Of a DNA stretch of 64,000 nt, positions 47,745-56,126 are shown in pieces. The notes below the pieces were generated by a model. That model made no database searches. It was given only the letters and a program-made list of their open reading frames with translations, and was not told the origin of the DNA. Positions within the stretch are counted from its first letter, which is position 1. Every line of letters begins with the position of its first letter. The DNA is taken from contig NZ_WLCM01000001.1 of NCBI RefSeq assembly GCF_013317235.1, positions 303,965-367,964 of the forward strand, written 5' to 3'. A program made the translations under genes and the position numbers. This DNA comes from Leisingera sp. ANG59. Lineage in GTDB: Bacteria; Pseudomonadota; Alphaproteobacteria; Rhodobacterales; Rhodobacteraceae.

Positions 47745-48554
47745 ATGGCTGTAGGCATCTTTGATTCAGGCCTGGGCGGGCTGACCGTCCTGGAGGCGGC
47801 GCAAAAGCGCCTGCCGGATGTGGATTTCCTCTATTTCGGCGACAACGCCCGTGCGCCCTATGGCGTACGCGACGCGGAGGATGTGTATCAGCTGACCAAA
47901 TCCGCGGTTGCCGACATGTGGGACAAGGGCTGCGATCTGGTGATCCTGGCCTGCAACACCGCCTCAGCCGCCGCGCTGCGCCGGATGCAGGAGGGCGGGC
48001 TGCCCGCAGGCAAGCGGGTGCTGGGCGTCTTTGTGCCGCTCATCGAGGCGCTGACCGAACGGCAGTGGGGCGACAACTCGCCGCCGCGCGAGGTGGAGGT
48101 GAAGCACGTCGCGCTGTTTGCCACCCCGGCCACCGTCGCCAGCCGCGCTTTCCAGCGGGAATTGGCATTCCGCGCCATCGGCGTTGATGTCGAGGCGCAG
48201 GCCTGCGGCGGCGTTGTCGATGCGATCGAGGACGGCGATATGATCCTGGCCGAAGCGCTGGTGCGCTCCCACGTCGATGCGCTGAAACGCAAGATGCCGC
48301 ATCCGGAGGCCGCGATCCTCGGCTGCACCCATTACCCTCTGATGGAACAGACCTTTCAGGAGGCGCTGGGGCCGGACGTCAAGGTCTTCAGCCAGGGCAG
48401 CCTGGTGGCCGACAGCCTGGCGGATTACCTGCAGCGGCATCCAAACATGTACGGAAATGGCGGCGGCGGGTTCTTTACCACCGGCAACCCGGGCCGCGTC
48501 AGCGACCGCGCGACCCAGTTCCTCCGACGGGAAATCACCTTTCAGGCAGCCTGA
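47745..48554 (+). CDS. murI: Glutamate racemase
   Basis: Makes D-glutamate for peptidoglycan. It has 269 residues. Catalytic Cys pair: Cys70 in [15 protein letters not shown] and the second in [10 protein letters not shown] near residue 192; the N-terminal signature is [15 protein letters not shown] with Asp7/Ser8. GAAGGCGAC precedes the ATG, and it lies 9 bp after the acyltransferase, probably in one operon. Confidence 0.97.
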   Translation: MAVGIFDSGLGGLTVLEAAQKRLPDVDFLYFGDNARAPYGVRDAEDVYQLTKSAVADMWDKGCDLVILACNTASAAALRRMQEGGLPAGKRVLGVFVPLIEALTERQWGDNSPPREVEVKHVALFATPATVASRAFQRELAFRAIGVDVEAQACGGVVDAIEDGDMILAEALVRSHVDALKRKMPHPEAAILGCTHYPLMEQTFQEALGPDVKVFSQGSLVADSLADYLQRHPNMYGNGGGGFFTTGNPGRVSDRATQFLRREITFQAA

Positions 48555-48667
48555 CAGCATCCGCCCGGAACCTTGTTCCAGGTCAAAGTGCGCGGGCGCA
48601 GTTTTCCCTATTTCTCTCCGCAGATGGCTGCGGAACCGGCATATCACATCGAAAGACGAGGTCTGAC

Positions 48668-49696
48668 ATGACCCATAAAGTGGCTATCCTTGGCGCTTCC
48701 GGCTACACCGGCGCCGAACTGGTGCGGCTGATCGCCCAGCACCCGAACATCGAGATCGCAGCGCTCTCCGCCGACCGCAAGGCCGGTATGACCATGGCCG
48801 AAGTGTTCCCGCACCTGCGCCATATGGAGCTGCCGGTGCTGTGCAAGATCGACGAGATCGACTTTGCGGGTATCGACCTCTGCTTCTGCGCTCTGCCGCA
48901 CAAGACCAGCCAGGAAGTGATCGCGGCACTGCCGAATGATCTGAAAATCGTCGATCTGTCGGCGGACTTCCGGCTGCGCGACCCGGCCGAATACGAGAAA
49001 TGGTACGGCAACCCCCACGCCGCGCTGGAGCAGCAGGAAGAAGCGGTTTACGGCCTCACCGAGTTTTACCGGGAAGAAATCAAGGCCGCGCGCCTCGTGG
49101 CTGGCACCGGCTGCAACGCTGCCACCGGCCAGTTTGCCCTGCGGCCGCTGATCGCGGCAGGCGTTATCGACCTGGACGAGATCATCCTGGACCTGAAATG
49201 CGCTGTCTCCGGCGCCGGCCGCTCGCTCAAGGAAAACCTGCTACATGCGGAGCTGAGCGAGGGCTACAACGCCTATGCGATCGGCGGCACCCACCGGCAC
49301 CTGGGCGAGTTTGACCAGGAATTCAGCAAAATCGCCGGCCGCCCAGTCAAGGTGCAGTTCACCCCACATCTGCTGCCCGCCAACCGCGGCATCCTGGCCA
49401 CCGTCTATGTCAAGGGCGATGCGCAGGCCATTCACGAGACCTTTGCCAAGGCCTATGCCGATGAGCCCTTCATCGAGCTTCTGCCGTTTGGCGAGGCGCC
49501 GAGCACCCATCATGTGCGCGGCTCGAACTTCTGCCATATCGGTGTTGCGCAGGACCGGATCGAAGGCCGCGCCATCGTCTTTGCGGCACTGGATAACCTG
49601 ACAAAAGGAAGCAGCGGCCAGGCCTTGCAGAACGCAAACCTGATGTTAGGTGAGGAAGAGACCGAGGGCCTGATGATGGCGCCACTGTTCCCGTAA
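48668..49696 (+). CDS. argC: N-acetyl-gamma-glutamyl-phosphate reductase
   Basis: NADPH-dependent third step of arginine synthesis. It has 342 residues. The Rossmann motif is [17 protein letters not shown], with a second block [12 protein letters not shown] and LSADFRLRD. The catalytic Cys149 is in [11 protein letters not shown], followed by [20 protein letters not shown] precedes the ATG. ccmE follows after 38 bp on the same strand, though functionally unrelated. Confidence 0.97.
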   Translation: MTHKVAILGASGYTGAELVRLIAQHPNIEIAALSADRKAGMTMAEVFPHLRHMELPVLCKIDEIDFAGIDLCFCALPHKTSQEVIAALPNDLKIVDLSADFRLRDPAEYEKWYGNPHAALEQQEEAVYGLTEFYREEIKAARLVAGTGCNAATGQFALRPLIAAGVIDLDEIILDLKCAVSGAGRSLKENLLHAELSEGYNAYAIGGTHRHLGEFDQEFSKIAGRPVKVQFTPHLLPANRGILATVYVKGDAQAIHETFAKAYADEPFIELLPFGEAPSTHHVRGSNFCHIGVAQDRIEGRAIVFAALDNLTKGSSGQALQNANLMLGEEETEGLMMAPLFP

Positions 49697-49734
49697 CCGG
49701 GGCGGCGCTGAATTGGGCCTGAATAGAGGACACC

Positions 49735-50178
49735 ATGAAGAATCTGAAGAAACAGCGCCGTATCCAGGTCATCGCGGTTGCCGCGGTGGCCCTGATCGTG
49801 GCCACCGCCCTGATCGGTTATGCCATGCGGGACGGGATCAACTACTTCCGCTCGCCCAGTCAGGTGGCCGAAGCGCCGCCGAAACCGTCCGAGGTGTTCC
49901 GCATCGGCGGGCTGGTGGCCGAAGGCTCGCTGCAGCGCGGCCAGGGCGAGACCGTGCGCTTTGCCGTCACCGACGGCGGCGCCACGGTTCAGGTGGCCTA
50001 CACCGGCGTTCTGCCCGACCTGTTTGAGGAGAACCAGGGCATGGTCGGCACCGGAAGCTACGTGAACGGCGTGTTCGAAGCCACTGAAATCCTGGCAAAA
50101 CACGACGAAACCTACATGCCCAAGGAAGTCATGGATGCGCTGAAGGAGCAGGGGGTTTATCAGGAGCCCGAGACCTGA
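49735..50178 (+). CDS. ccmE: Cytochrome c maturation heme chaperone CcmE
   Basis: Membrane-tethered periplasmic heme chaperone that binds heme covalently through a His and passes it to CcmF/CcmH. It has 147 residues. A signal anchor is at 10-30 (VIAVAAVALIVATALIGYA), then a beta barrel (VFRIGGLVAEGSL; YTGVLPDLFEENQGMVGTG). The heme ligand His123 and Tyr127 are in KHDETYMP. ccmF and ccmH follow downstream but are separated by the lysis gene pair and a terminator. Confidence 0.97.
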   Translation: MKNLKKQRRIQVIAVAAVALIVATALIGYAMRDGINYFRSPSQVAEAPPKPSEVFRIGGLVAEGSLQRGQGETVRFAVTDGGATVQVAYTGVLPDLFEENQGMVGTGSYVNGVFEATEILAKHDETYMPKEVMDALKEQGVYQEPET

Positions 50179-50214
50179 TCTTTGCAGTCGGCACAGAGCG
50201 CTGCCGCCCCAAAG

Positions 50215-50239
50215 ACGCCTCCCTTCCGGGGGGCGTTTT
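50215..50239 (+). terminator. Rho-independent terminator after ccmE
   Basis: Stem ACGCCTCCC (50215-50223) / GGGGGGCGT (50228-50236), TTCC loop, then TTT. It splits ccmE from the lysis pair and ccmF/ccmH. Confidence 0.85.
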
Positions 50240-50241
50240 GC

Positions 50242-50267
50242 GTTGGGCCGGGCGCCGCGCGATGCGC
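50242..50267. repeat. Intergenic GC-rich hairpin element, copy B
   Basis: GTTGGGCCGGGCGCCGCG (50242-50259, identical to copy A), then CGATG and CGCGGCG. The hairpin GCCGCGC / GCGCGGC is perfect. A GCGTAC-N3-GCGTAC repeat lies 30 bp further on (about 50296-50310). Confidence 0.6.
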
Positions 50268-50374
50268 GGCGCGGCAGCGCCTTGCGGGGGTGTTGCGTAC
50301 CCTGCGTACGGTGGTGTCAGGGGATCTTAGCGTCTGTTCGTCAGTATGACCCAAACCTGAAGTGGTGAGGTGAC

Positions 50375-50986
50375 ATGCTGACAGTAACTGAGATTGCAGA
50401 ACAGATCGTGGCGCGCGAAGGCGGTTTTGTGAATGATCCGGATGATCCGGGCGGCGCCACCAAACACGGGGTGACCGTTGGCACAATGCGGCGGCTGGGG
50501 CTGGATCTCACCGGCGACGGGACAGTCGGGGTTGAAGACGTCAGGGAGCTGAATCGCAGGCAGGCGGTGGAGATTTTCACGCGCCATTATTTCGAAGCCC
50601 CCCGGATTGCCAGCCTGCCGGCCTGTCTGCACGCAACAGTGTTCGACATGTACGTAAATGCCGGCAGCAATGCGGTGCGTATCCTGCAGCGCTTGCTGCG
50701 GGATATGGGGTTTGCCGTTACCGTGGATGGCGCCATCGGACCGCAGACCGCCTCCGCGGCAGAGCAGGCGGCCTTGGTTGACGCTGACGGCCTGCGCGAC
50801 GCTTACGGAATTGCCCGCCGCAATTACTATTTCCGCCTGGCGGACCGCCGCGCCGCCAGCCGCAAATTCGCCCGCGCCCGCGACGGCACCAAGGGCGGCT
50901 GGATCAAACGGGCGGAGGAATTCATCTCAGCCCAGTACCACCTCAGCCGCCAGGCGTTTCAGCGGAGGACGGCGGCATGGGGCTGA
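50375..50986 (+). CDS. Endolysin, GH108-type N-acetylmuramidase
   Basis: Peptidoglycan-cleaving enzyme of 203 residues. The catalytic Glu15 is in the GH108 signature VAREGGFVNDPDDPGGATKHGV, shown here in parts (REGGF, DDPGG). The second half is a PG-binding_3 domain (FDMYVNAGSNAVRILQRL, VTVDGAIGPQTASAA). It has no signal peptide, so a holin is needed for access to the wall, and a holin overlaps its end. The pair matches the endolysin/holin genes that release gene transfer agents in Rhodobacter capsulatus. GAGG precedes the ATG. It sits inside the ccm locus, which is unusual functionally. Confidence 0.93.
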   Translation: MLTVTEIAEQIVAREGGFVNDPDDPGGATKHGVTVGTMRRLGLDLTGDGTVGVEDVRELNRRQAVEIFTRHYFEAPRIASLPACLHATVFDMYVNAGSNAVRILQRLLRDMGFAVTVDGAIGPQTASAAEQAALVDADGLRDAYGIARRNYYFRLADRRAASRKFARARDGTKGGWIKRAEEFISAQYHLSRQAFQRRTAAWG

Positions 50987-51552
50987 TCACCGATGTCTTT
51001 GCGTTGCTTTTTGGAAGCCCGCGCAATGCCTTGCAGGAAACTGTTGAGATATTCCGGGAAAACGCCGAAGCCAGTGCAGAACGGGCACATGAGATGCAGG
51101 GTGCCGCGCTGAGCCAGCTGGCAGCCGAATTCCAATACGGCGGCAAAAGCCGGTTTGACCGGTTCATGGATGGCGTGAACAGGCTGCCGCGTCCCTTGCT
51201 GGCACTTGGAACTCTTGCGCTGATGGCGACAGCCTTGTCGGATCCGGTCTGGTTTGCTGCAAGAATGCAAGGGCTGGCGCTGGTGCCGGAGCCACTGTGG
51301 TGGCTCTTGGGCGTCATCGTCTCCTTCTACTTCGGCGCGCGCCACCAGATGAAAAGCCAGGAGTTCCAGCAGGGGCTGGCCGCCAGCATGGCACGGGCGC
51401 CGCAGGTGGCCCGCAACATCGCAGCGCTGGAAAGCGTGCGGGCAGACTCGCCTGCCGCCGCCGCTACTGGCACCGATGCCGCTGCCCGGCTGGACGCCAC
51501 CGAAACGGAGGTCAACCCGGCCTTGCGGGCCTGGAAAGCCCGCCGCGGCTGA
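50977..51552 (+). CDS. GTA-type holin (3-TM holin family)
   Basis: A 191-residue inner membrane protein. It starts with MGLITDVFALLFGSPRNALQETVEIFRENAE, a segment characteristic of the GTA_holin_3TM family, then a cytoplasmic helix, hydrophobic spans near residues 70-86 and 104-123 (LLALGTLALMATALSDPVWF; PEPLWWLLGVIVSFYFGARH) and a polar Ala-rich tail. Its ATG overlaps the endolysin end by 10 bp, preceded by GGAGG. It would permeabilise the inner membrane so the endolysin can reach peptidoglycan. ccmF starts about 108 bp downstream, on the same strand. Confidence 0.92.
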   Translation: MGLITDVFALLFGSPRNALQETVEIFRENAEASAERAHEMQGAALSQLAAEFQYGGKSRFDRFMDGVNRLPRPLLALGTLALMATALSDPVWFAARMQGLALVPEPLWWLLGVIVSFYFGARHQMKSQEFQQGLAASMARAPQVARNIAALESVRADSPAAAATGTDAAARLDATETEVNPALRAWKARRG

Positions 51553-51660
51553 TCACAATTTGCCCTCTGCGGCGGCGTGGCGCGGCGTTTACCATTGGCC
51601 CTCCCGTCAGACAGGCGTATAGGAAAACCCAATCCTTTCAGAGCATGGACACCCCGGCAA

Positions 51661-53625
51661 ATGATCACAGAACTCGGACATTTCGCCCTAATTCTCGCCT
51701 TCATGATTGCCATCGTGCAGGCCATTATCCCCTTGATCGGCGCGCACAAACGCTGGCCCGGCTGGATGGCCGTGGCGGAACCGGCTGCACAGGCGCAGTT
51801 CCTGTTCACCGCCTTTGCCTTTGGCGCGCTGATGTGGGCCTTCATCACTTCCGACTTCTCGCTGAAACTGGTGACGCTGAACAGCCACTCGGCCAAGCCG
51901 ATGCTCTACAAAATCTCCGGCACCTGGGGGAACCACGAGGGCTCGATGCTGTTGTGGGTGCTGATCGTCAGCCTGTTCGGGGCCATGGCATCCGTCTTCG
52001 GCGGCGGGCTGCCGCCGACACTGAAGGCACGGGTTCTGTCGGTTCAGGCCGCCATCGGAGTTGCGTTTTTTGCCTTCATCCTGTTCACCTCGAACCCGTT
52101 CCTGCGGCTGACAGTGCCGCCGTTTGACGGGCAGGACCTGAACCCGCTCTTGCAGGACCCGGGCCTCGCCTTCCACCCGCCGTTCCTCTACCTCGGCTAT
52201 GTGGGGCTTTCGATGGCGTTCTCCTTTGCCGTTGCCGCCCTGATCGAAGGTCGCGTCGACGCCGCCTGGGGCCGCTGGGTGCGGCCCTGGACTCTGGCGG
52301 CCTGGATCTTCCTGACCATCGGCATCGCGCTGGGTTCATGGTGGGCCTATTACGAACTGGGCTGGGGCGGGTTCTGGTTTTGGGACCCGGTTGAAAACGC
52401 CTCCTTCATGCCCTGGCTTCTGGCGGCGGCGCTGCTGCACTCGGCCATCGTGGTGGAAAAGCGGGAAGCCCTGAAAAGCTGGACTATCCTGCTGGCGATC
52501 CTGGCTTTCGGCTTCTCGCTGATCGGCACCTTCATCGTGCGCTCCGGCATCATCACCAGCGTGCACGCCTTTGCCAACGACCCGGAGCGCGGCGTGTTCA
52601 TCCTGTTCATCCTGGCGTTTTTCACCGGCGGCGCGCTGACGCTGTTTGCCGCCCGCGCCCAGGCGATGGAGGCCAAGGGGCTGTTTGGCATGGTCAGCCG
52701 CGAAACCGCGCTGGTGGCCAATAACATACTGCTGGCCGTCAGCTGCTTCGTGGTTTTCTTCGGCACCGTCTGGCCGATCGTCGCAGAGATGCTCTTTGCC
52801 CGCAAGCTGAGCGTCGGCGCGCCGTTCTTCAACTCTGCCTTCACCCCGTTCATGGTGGTGCTGGGGCTGATTATGCCGGTCGGGGCCATGCTGCCGTGGA
52901 AACGCGGCCGGGTCGGAAAGGCCGCCTGGCAGCTGCGCTATGTGTTTCTGCTGGCGGTGTCACTGGGCGTTCTGGCCTGGGCTATACAGTCCGGCAAGTC
53001 GGCGCTGGGTCCGGTGGGGCTTTTCCTCGGCTCCTGGATGGTGTTTGGCGCACTGGCCGATCTTTGGCAGCGCAGCGGCAAATCGAACCGTCTGCAGCGG
53101 ATGCTGCGGTTGCCGCGGGCAGACTGGGGCAAGGCCGTAGCCCATGGCGGTTTGGGCATCACCATCTTTGCCATCGCGGGCCTGACGGCCTGGGAGCAGG
53201 AGGACATCCGCGTTGCCCGCATCGGCGAGCCGTTTGAGGTGGGCGCCTTCACCCTGATGCTGACCGACGTCAGCCGCGAGCAAGGTCCGAACTACTTCAC
53301 CACCATGGGCCGTGTCGAAGTCACCCGCCAAGGGCGACCCGAGGCGGTTATGTTCCCGGAGAAACGCGACTACCCGGTGGCCAAGATGCCCACCACCGAA
53401 GCGGCCATCGACTATCGCGTGACTCGCGACCTCTATGTTGTGCTGGGTGACCAGCAGGCGGACGGCAGCTGGACCATGCGCACCTATATCAAACCCTTTG
53501 CCAACTGGATCTGGGCGGGCTGCATCCTGATGTCGCTCGGCGGGCTCCTGAGCCTCAGCGACCGGCGCTTCCGGGTGGCGGCGGGTGCGCGCAAGACACC
53601 ATCGGCGGGAGTGCCAGCGGAATGA
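51661..53625 (+). CDS. ccmF: Cytochrome c heme lyase CcmF
   Basis: Core of the System I holocytochrome c synthetase in the inner membrane. It has 654 residues and about 15 helices. The heme-handling WWD-type motif is GWGGFWFWDPVENASFMPWLL near residue 238, shown in parts (GGFWFWDPVENAS). Conserved histidines are in LAFHPPFLYLGYVG and HSAIVVEKREALKSW. The start is ATG at 51661 (MITELGHFALILAFM); an in-frame ORF begins farther upstream at 51577 but its 28 residues are not conserved. ccmH overlaps the stop by 4 bp. Confidence 0.95.
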   Translation: MITELGHFALILAFMIAIVQAIIPLIGAHKRWPGWMAVAEPAAQAQFLFTAFAFGALMWAFITSDFSLKLVTLNSHSAKPMLYKISGTWGNHEGSMLLWVLIVSLFGAMASVFGGGLPPTLKARVLSVQAAIGVAFFAFILFTSNPFLRLTVPPFDGQDLNPLLQDPGLAFHPPFLYLGYVGLSMAFSFAVAALIEGRVDAAWGRWVRPWTLAAWIFLTIGIALGSWWAYYELGWGGFWFWDPVENASFMPWLLAAALLHSAIVVEKREALKSWTILLAILAFGFSLIGTFIVRSGIITSVHAFANDPERGVFILFILAFFTGGALTLFAARAQAMEAKGLFGMVSRETALVANNILLAVSCFVVFFGTVWPIVAEMLFARKLSVGAPFFNSAFTPFMVVLGLIMPVGAMLPWKRGRVGKAAWQLRYVFLLAVSLGVLAWAIQSGKSALGPVGLFLGSWMVFGALADLWQRSGKSNRLQRMLRLPRADWGKAVAHGGLGITIFAIAGLTAWEQEDIRVARIGEPFEVGAFTLMLTDVSREQGPNYFTTMGRVEVTRQGRPEAVMFPEKRDYPVAKMPTTEAAIDYRVTRDLYVVLGDQQADGSWTMRTYIKPFANWIWAGCILMSLGGLLSLSDRRFRVAAGARKTPSAGVPAE

Positions 53626-54104
53626 AACAGATACGTCTTTTGGTCCTTGCCCTGGCGGCGATGATGGCTATGGCCGTGTTCGTTCCGGCGCCGGTGCTGG
53701 CGGTGGAGCCGGATGAGGTGCTGGAGGACCCGGTGCTGGAGGCCCGCGCCCGCGAGCTGTCCGAAGGGTTGCGCTGCCTGGTCTGCCGCAATGAAAGCAT
53801 CGACGAATCCAACGCCGATCTGGCCCGCGACCTGCGGGTGCTGCTGCGTGAGCGGCTGGTGGCCGGAGACAGCGACCGCGAGGCAATCGATTTCATTGTT
53901 GACCGTTACGGCGAATACGTGCTGCTGAAGCCCACGGCACGCGGGGCCAACCTGCTGCTTTGGGCGGCAGGTCCCCTGATGCTGCTGGCGGCGCTGGTGA
54001 TTGGTGTCTTCTATGTCCGCAGCCGCGCGCAGTCGCCCAAGGCGGCTGAACAGCAGCTGAGCGCTGAAGAGCAGGAACGGCTCAAGAAAATCCTGGAGGA
54101 TTGA
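53622..54104 (+). CDS. ccmH: Cytochrome c maturation thiol reductase CcmH
   Basis: Periplasmic-facing thiol-disulfide protein that keeps apocytochrome CxxCH motifs reduced. It has 160 residues. It has a signal peptide (LLVLALAAMMAMAVFVPAPVLA), the redox motif LRCLVCRNESIDES with Cys52 and Cys55, and a C-terminal membrane helix (LLLWAAGPLMLLAALVIGVFY), the usual CcmH/CycL layout. The ATG overlaps the ccmF stop (ATGA). ccmI and ccmG are not adjacent here. Confidence 0.96.
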   Translation: MKQIRLLVLALAAMMAMAVFVPAPVLAVEPDEVLEDPVLEARARELSEGLRCLVCRNESIDESNADLARDLRVLLRERLVAGDSDREAIDFIVDRYGEYVLLKPTARGANLLLWAAGPLMLLAALVIGVFYVRSRAQSPKAAEQQLSAEEQERLKKILED

Positions 54105-54214
54105 CGCCGGGTCTGCCTTTCCGGCCCGCGCGCTTTGCGCCACCATGCCTGCCAACCGGCTGCGGCGGCAGACAGATCCCGCGGTCCAGGACTTCAGTTA
54201 GGTAGGGCACTCCG

Positions 54215-54994
54215 ATGGAATACAAAGAAATCCTGTTTTCGCTGCTGGACGGGCTGGCGGTGATCACGCTGAACCGGGAGGCGCGCAAGAACGCGCTGAC
54301 CAGCCGGATGCGCTCTGAGATCACCCATGCGATGCGGCTGGCCGCGGGCGAGGCGCGGGCAGTGGTTCTGACCGGCGCAGGCGATGCCTTCTGCTCCGGC
54401 CAGGATCTGAGCGATGCGGGCAGCAACGGCGGCCCGCTCGACCTGGAGCGCACTCTGCGCGATGAGTATCTGCCGATGCTGCAGGCGATCTACGACTGTC
54501 CGGTGCCGGTGGTGGCGGCGGTCAATGGCGCCGCAGCCGGGGCAGGGGCCAACCTGGCGCTGGCGGCGGATGTGGTGATTGCCTGCAAAAGCGCGTTCTT
54601 CATGCAAGCCTTCACCAGGATCGGGCTGATCCCCGATGCCGGCGGCACCTGGTTCCTGCCGCGCCAGATCGGCCTGGCCAAGGCAATGGGGGCGGCCCTG
54701 TTTGCCGACCGCATCAGCGCCCAGCAGGCTAGCGACTGGGGGATGATCTGGGAAGCGGTGCCGGACACGGAATTCGAAGCGCATTGGCGGCAGCGCGCAG
54801 CCTATCTGGCCAGCGGCCCCAGCAAGGCCTTTGCCGCCACCAAATCCGCCCTGCGCGAAAGCTATGGCCGAACCCTGGCAGAACAGCTGTCTGAAGAGGC
54901 GCATTTGCAGGGGCAATGCGGCAAGACACGTGATTTCCTGGAGGGGGTCACGGCCTTCATGGAAAAACGCCCCGCGAAATTCGAGGGGCGCTGA
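54215..54994 (+). CDS. Enoyl-CoA hydratase/isomerase family protein, PaaG-like
   Basis: A 259-residue crotonase. Oxyanion-hole residues are in GAGDAFCSGQDLSDAG and NGAAAGAGANLALAAD; the second half has FTRIGLIPDAGGTWFLPRQIG with the Asp typical of PaaG, and the end EKRPAKFEGR is the usual family C-terminus. PaaG isomerises the ring epoxide of phenylacetyl-CoA; here the gene is alone without a paa cluster, so the precise substrate is unproven. Its last 30 bases also contain a minus-strand terminator for the next, convergent gene. Confidence 0.88.
   Translation: MEYKEILFSLLDGLAVITLNREARKNALTSRMRSEITHAMRLAAGEARAVVLTGAGDAFCSGQDLSDAGSNGGPLDLERTLRDEYLPMLQAIYDCPVPVVAAVNGAAAGAGANLALAADVVIACKSAFFMQAFTRIGLIPDAGGTWFLPRQIGLAKAMGAALFADRISAQQASDWGMIWEAVPDTEFEAHWRQRAAYLASGPSKAFAATKSALRESYGRTLAEQLSEEAHLQGQCGKTRDFLEGVTAFMEKRPAKFEGR
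54963..54990 (-). terminator. Minus-strand terminator inside the hydratase gene's 3' end
   Basis: Stem CGCCCC (54968-54973) / GGGGCG (54985-54990), with AAAAA on the plus strand that gives U5 on the minus strand. It overlaps the last codons of the plus-strand gene and lies 32 bp past the RTX gene stop. Confidence 0.7.
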
Positions 54995-55021
54995 GAGCCG
55001 AAAAAGGAAAGCCAGGCCGCA

Positions 55022-55849
55022 TTAGAAGAACAGGCGGCCGTTTTCTCCGTGGTCGACAATCGACAGATTGCCCAGTGAAAAACTGCCGCCTGCGCCTGAC
55101 AGACGGGCGACGAGAACACCGTCAGCGAAAACCAGAGCTGAGCCTTGGCCTTCACCGGTCCCGTCATCGTCCCGCGTGACCGAGAATTCGGGAAGCGGTC
55201 CCTGGCCGTCATGCGAATACACCAGGACTTCTTCACTTGTATTGAAATCCGTCACAGTGACCGCGTCATCTTTAGCATCGATCCAGTCCCCTACAATTAT
55301 CGAATCCTCGCCCTCACCGAGGGACACAATGTCCCCATCGCCGGCAATGACTGTGTCATCCCCATACCCCGCGTAAATTTCATCAGGATCTGAATCTGTG
55401 TCTGCGCTCCAGTCAGGTTCCAGAAAAATGTCATCGTCAGGGTCTTCGAGAGCAATGTAGTCCCGTGCAGCTTGCACCGCCTGATCAGAGCCAACAGCAC
55501 TGGTCGAGACAATCAAGTCGCCCCCCAAGTCTCCATAAATGGTGTCACTGCCGGTGCCGTCAATGATCAAGTCCGGGTCCGAACCGCCGCGCAGGAAGTC
55601 ATTGCCTTCGCCGCCCACTAGCAAATCCTCTCCGTCCTGGCCGAACAGCCTGTCGTCGCCTCCGTTTCCGTCCACAATGTCGATGCCGTCCCCGGCAAAA
55701 ACCGTGTCGTCGCCTTCGCCCCCAGCGATGTCATTATCTTCTTCTGTGCCGGTAACTTTTTCACCCTCCACGCCATCGTCATTATCGTCCAGCGCCAGTG
55801 CGATGCCGCCTATGGTCAGACCGATGCCAAGCAGAAGCAGTATTTCCAT
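55022..55849 (-). CDS. Membrane-anchored RTX-type calcium-binding protein
   Basis: A 275-residue acidic protein. It begins with a single hydrophobic helix (MEILLLLGIGLTIGGIALAL), then tandem GGxGxDxux nonapeptides at residues 35-110 (AGGEGDDTVFAGDGIDIVDG, GEGNDFLRGGSDPDLI) and 175-205 (YAGYGDDTVIAGDGDIV). The remainder has no known domain. RTX repeats fold on binding calcium outside the cell. The N-terminal anchor is unusual for type I-secreted RTX proteins, so it may stay attached to the cell. Start: ATG at 55849; an in-frame ATG at 55882 precedes the helix with 11 polar residues. Function unknown. Confidence 0.75.
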   Translation of the reverse strand: MEILLLLGIGLTIGGIALALDDNDDGVEGEKVTGTEEDNDIAGGEGDDTVFAGDGIDIVDGNGGDDRLFGQDGEDLLVGGEGNDFLRGGSDPDLIIDGTGSDTIYGDLGGDLIVSTSAVGSDQAVQAARDYIALEDPDDDIFLEPDWSADTDSDPDEIYAGYGDDTVIAGDGDIVSLGEGEDSIIVGDWIDAKDDAVTVTDFNTSEEVLVYSHDGQGPLPEFSVTRDDDGTGEGQGSALVFADGVLVARLSGAGGSFSLGNLSIVDHGENGRLFF

Positions 55850-56080
55850 TTCTTCAATTCCATAGTTGCTGGCGGAGCACATTCAGCAAAACGCGCGGTA
55901 GTGAACCGCCAAATGAAAGTAAACTCCACTGTTCAGTATTGGGTTGCGCGGGTTCAGTCAAATACACTTAAATATTGAGCTGCTGGCGGAAACAGTTTCG
56001 CCCTGCAGCCTTCGAGTAGAGTAAGAGGGCGCTGTGCCTCTTGATTGGCAATCACTGCGCCGCCGGGACTACAATGGACA

Positions 56081-56107
56081 AAACGCCCCGCGAATTGCGG
56101 GGCGTTT
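56081..56107 (-). terminator. Rho-independent terminator of gltA
   Basis: Perfect stem AAACGCCCCGC (56081-56091) / GCGGGGCGTTT (56097-56107), 5-nt loop, 20 bp after the gltA stop; functional on both strands. The region 55850-56080 upstream of the RTX gene holds no gene I can support. Confidence 0.88.
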
Positions 56108-56126
56108 GAAGCAGATGAAACTGGTT

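Noticed and set aside
50375-51552. Remnant prophage around the lysis genes
   Set aside because: No integrase, capsid, portal or tail gene on either side; flanks are intact ccm genes, so a GTA-type lysis cassette fits better.
55931-55960. SOS box upstream of the RTX gene
   Set aside because: Two GTTC words are present but not at 7-bp spacing.
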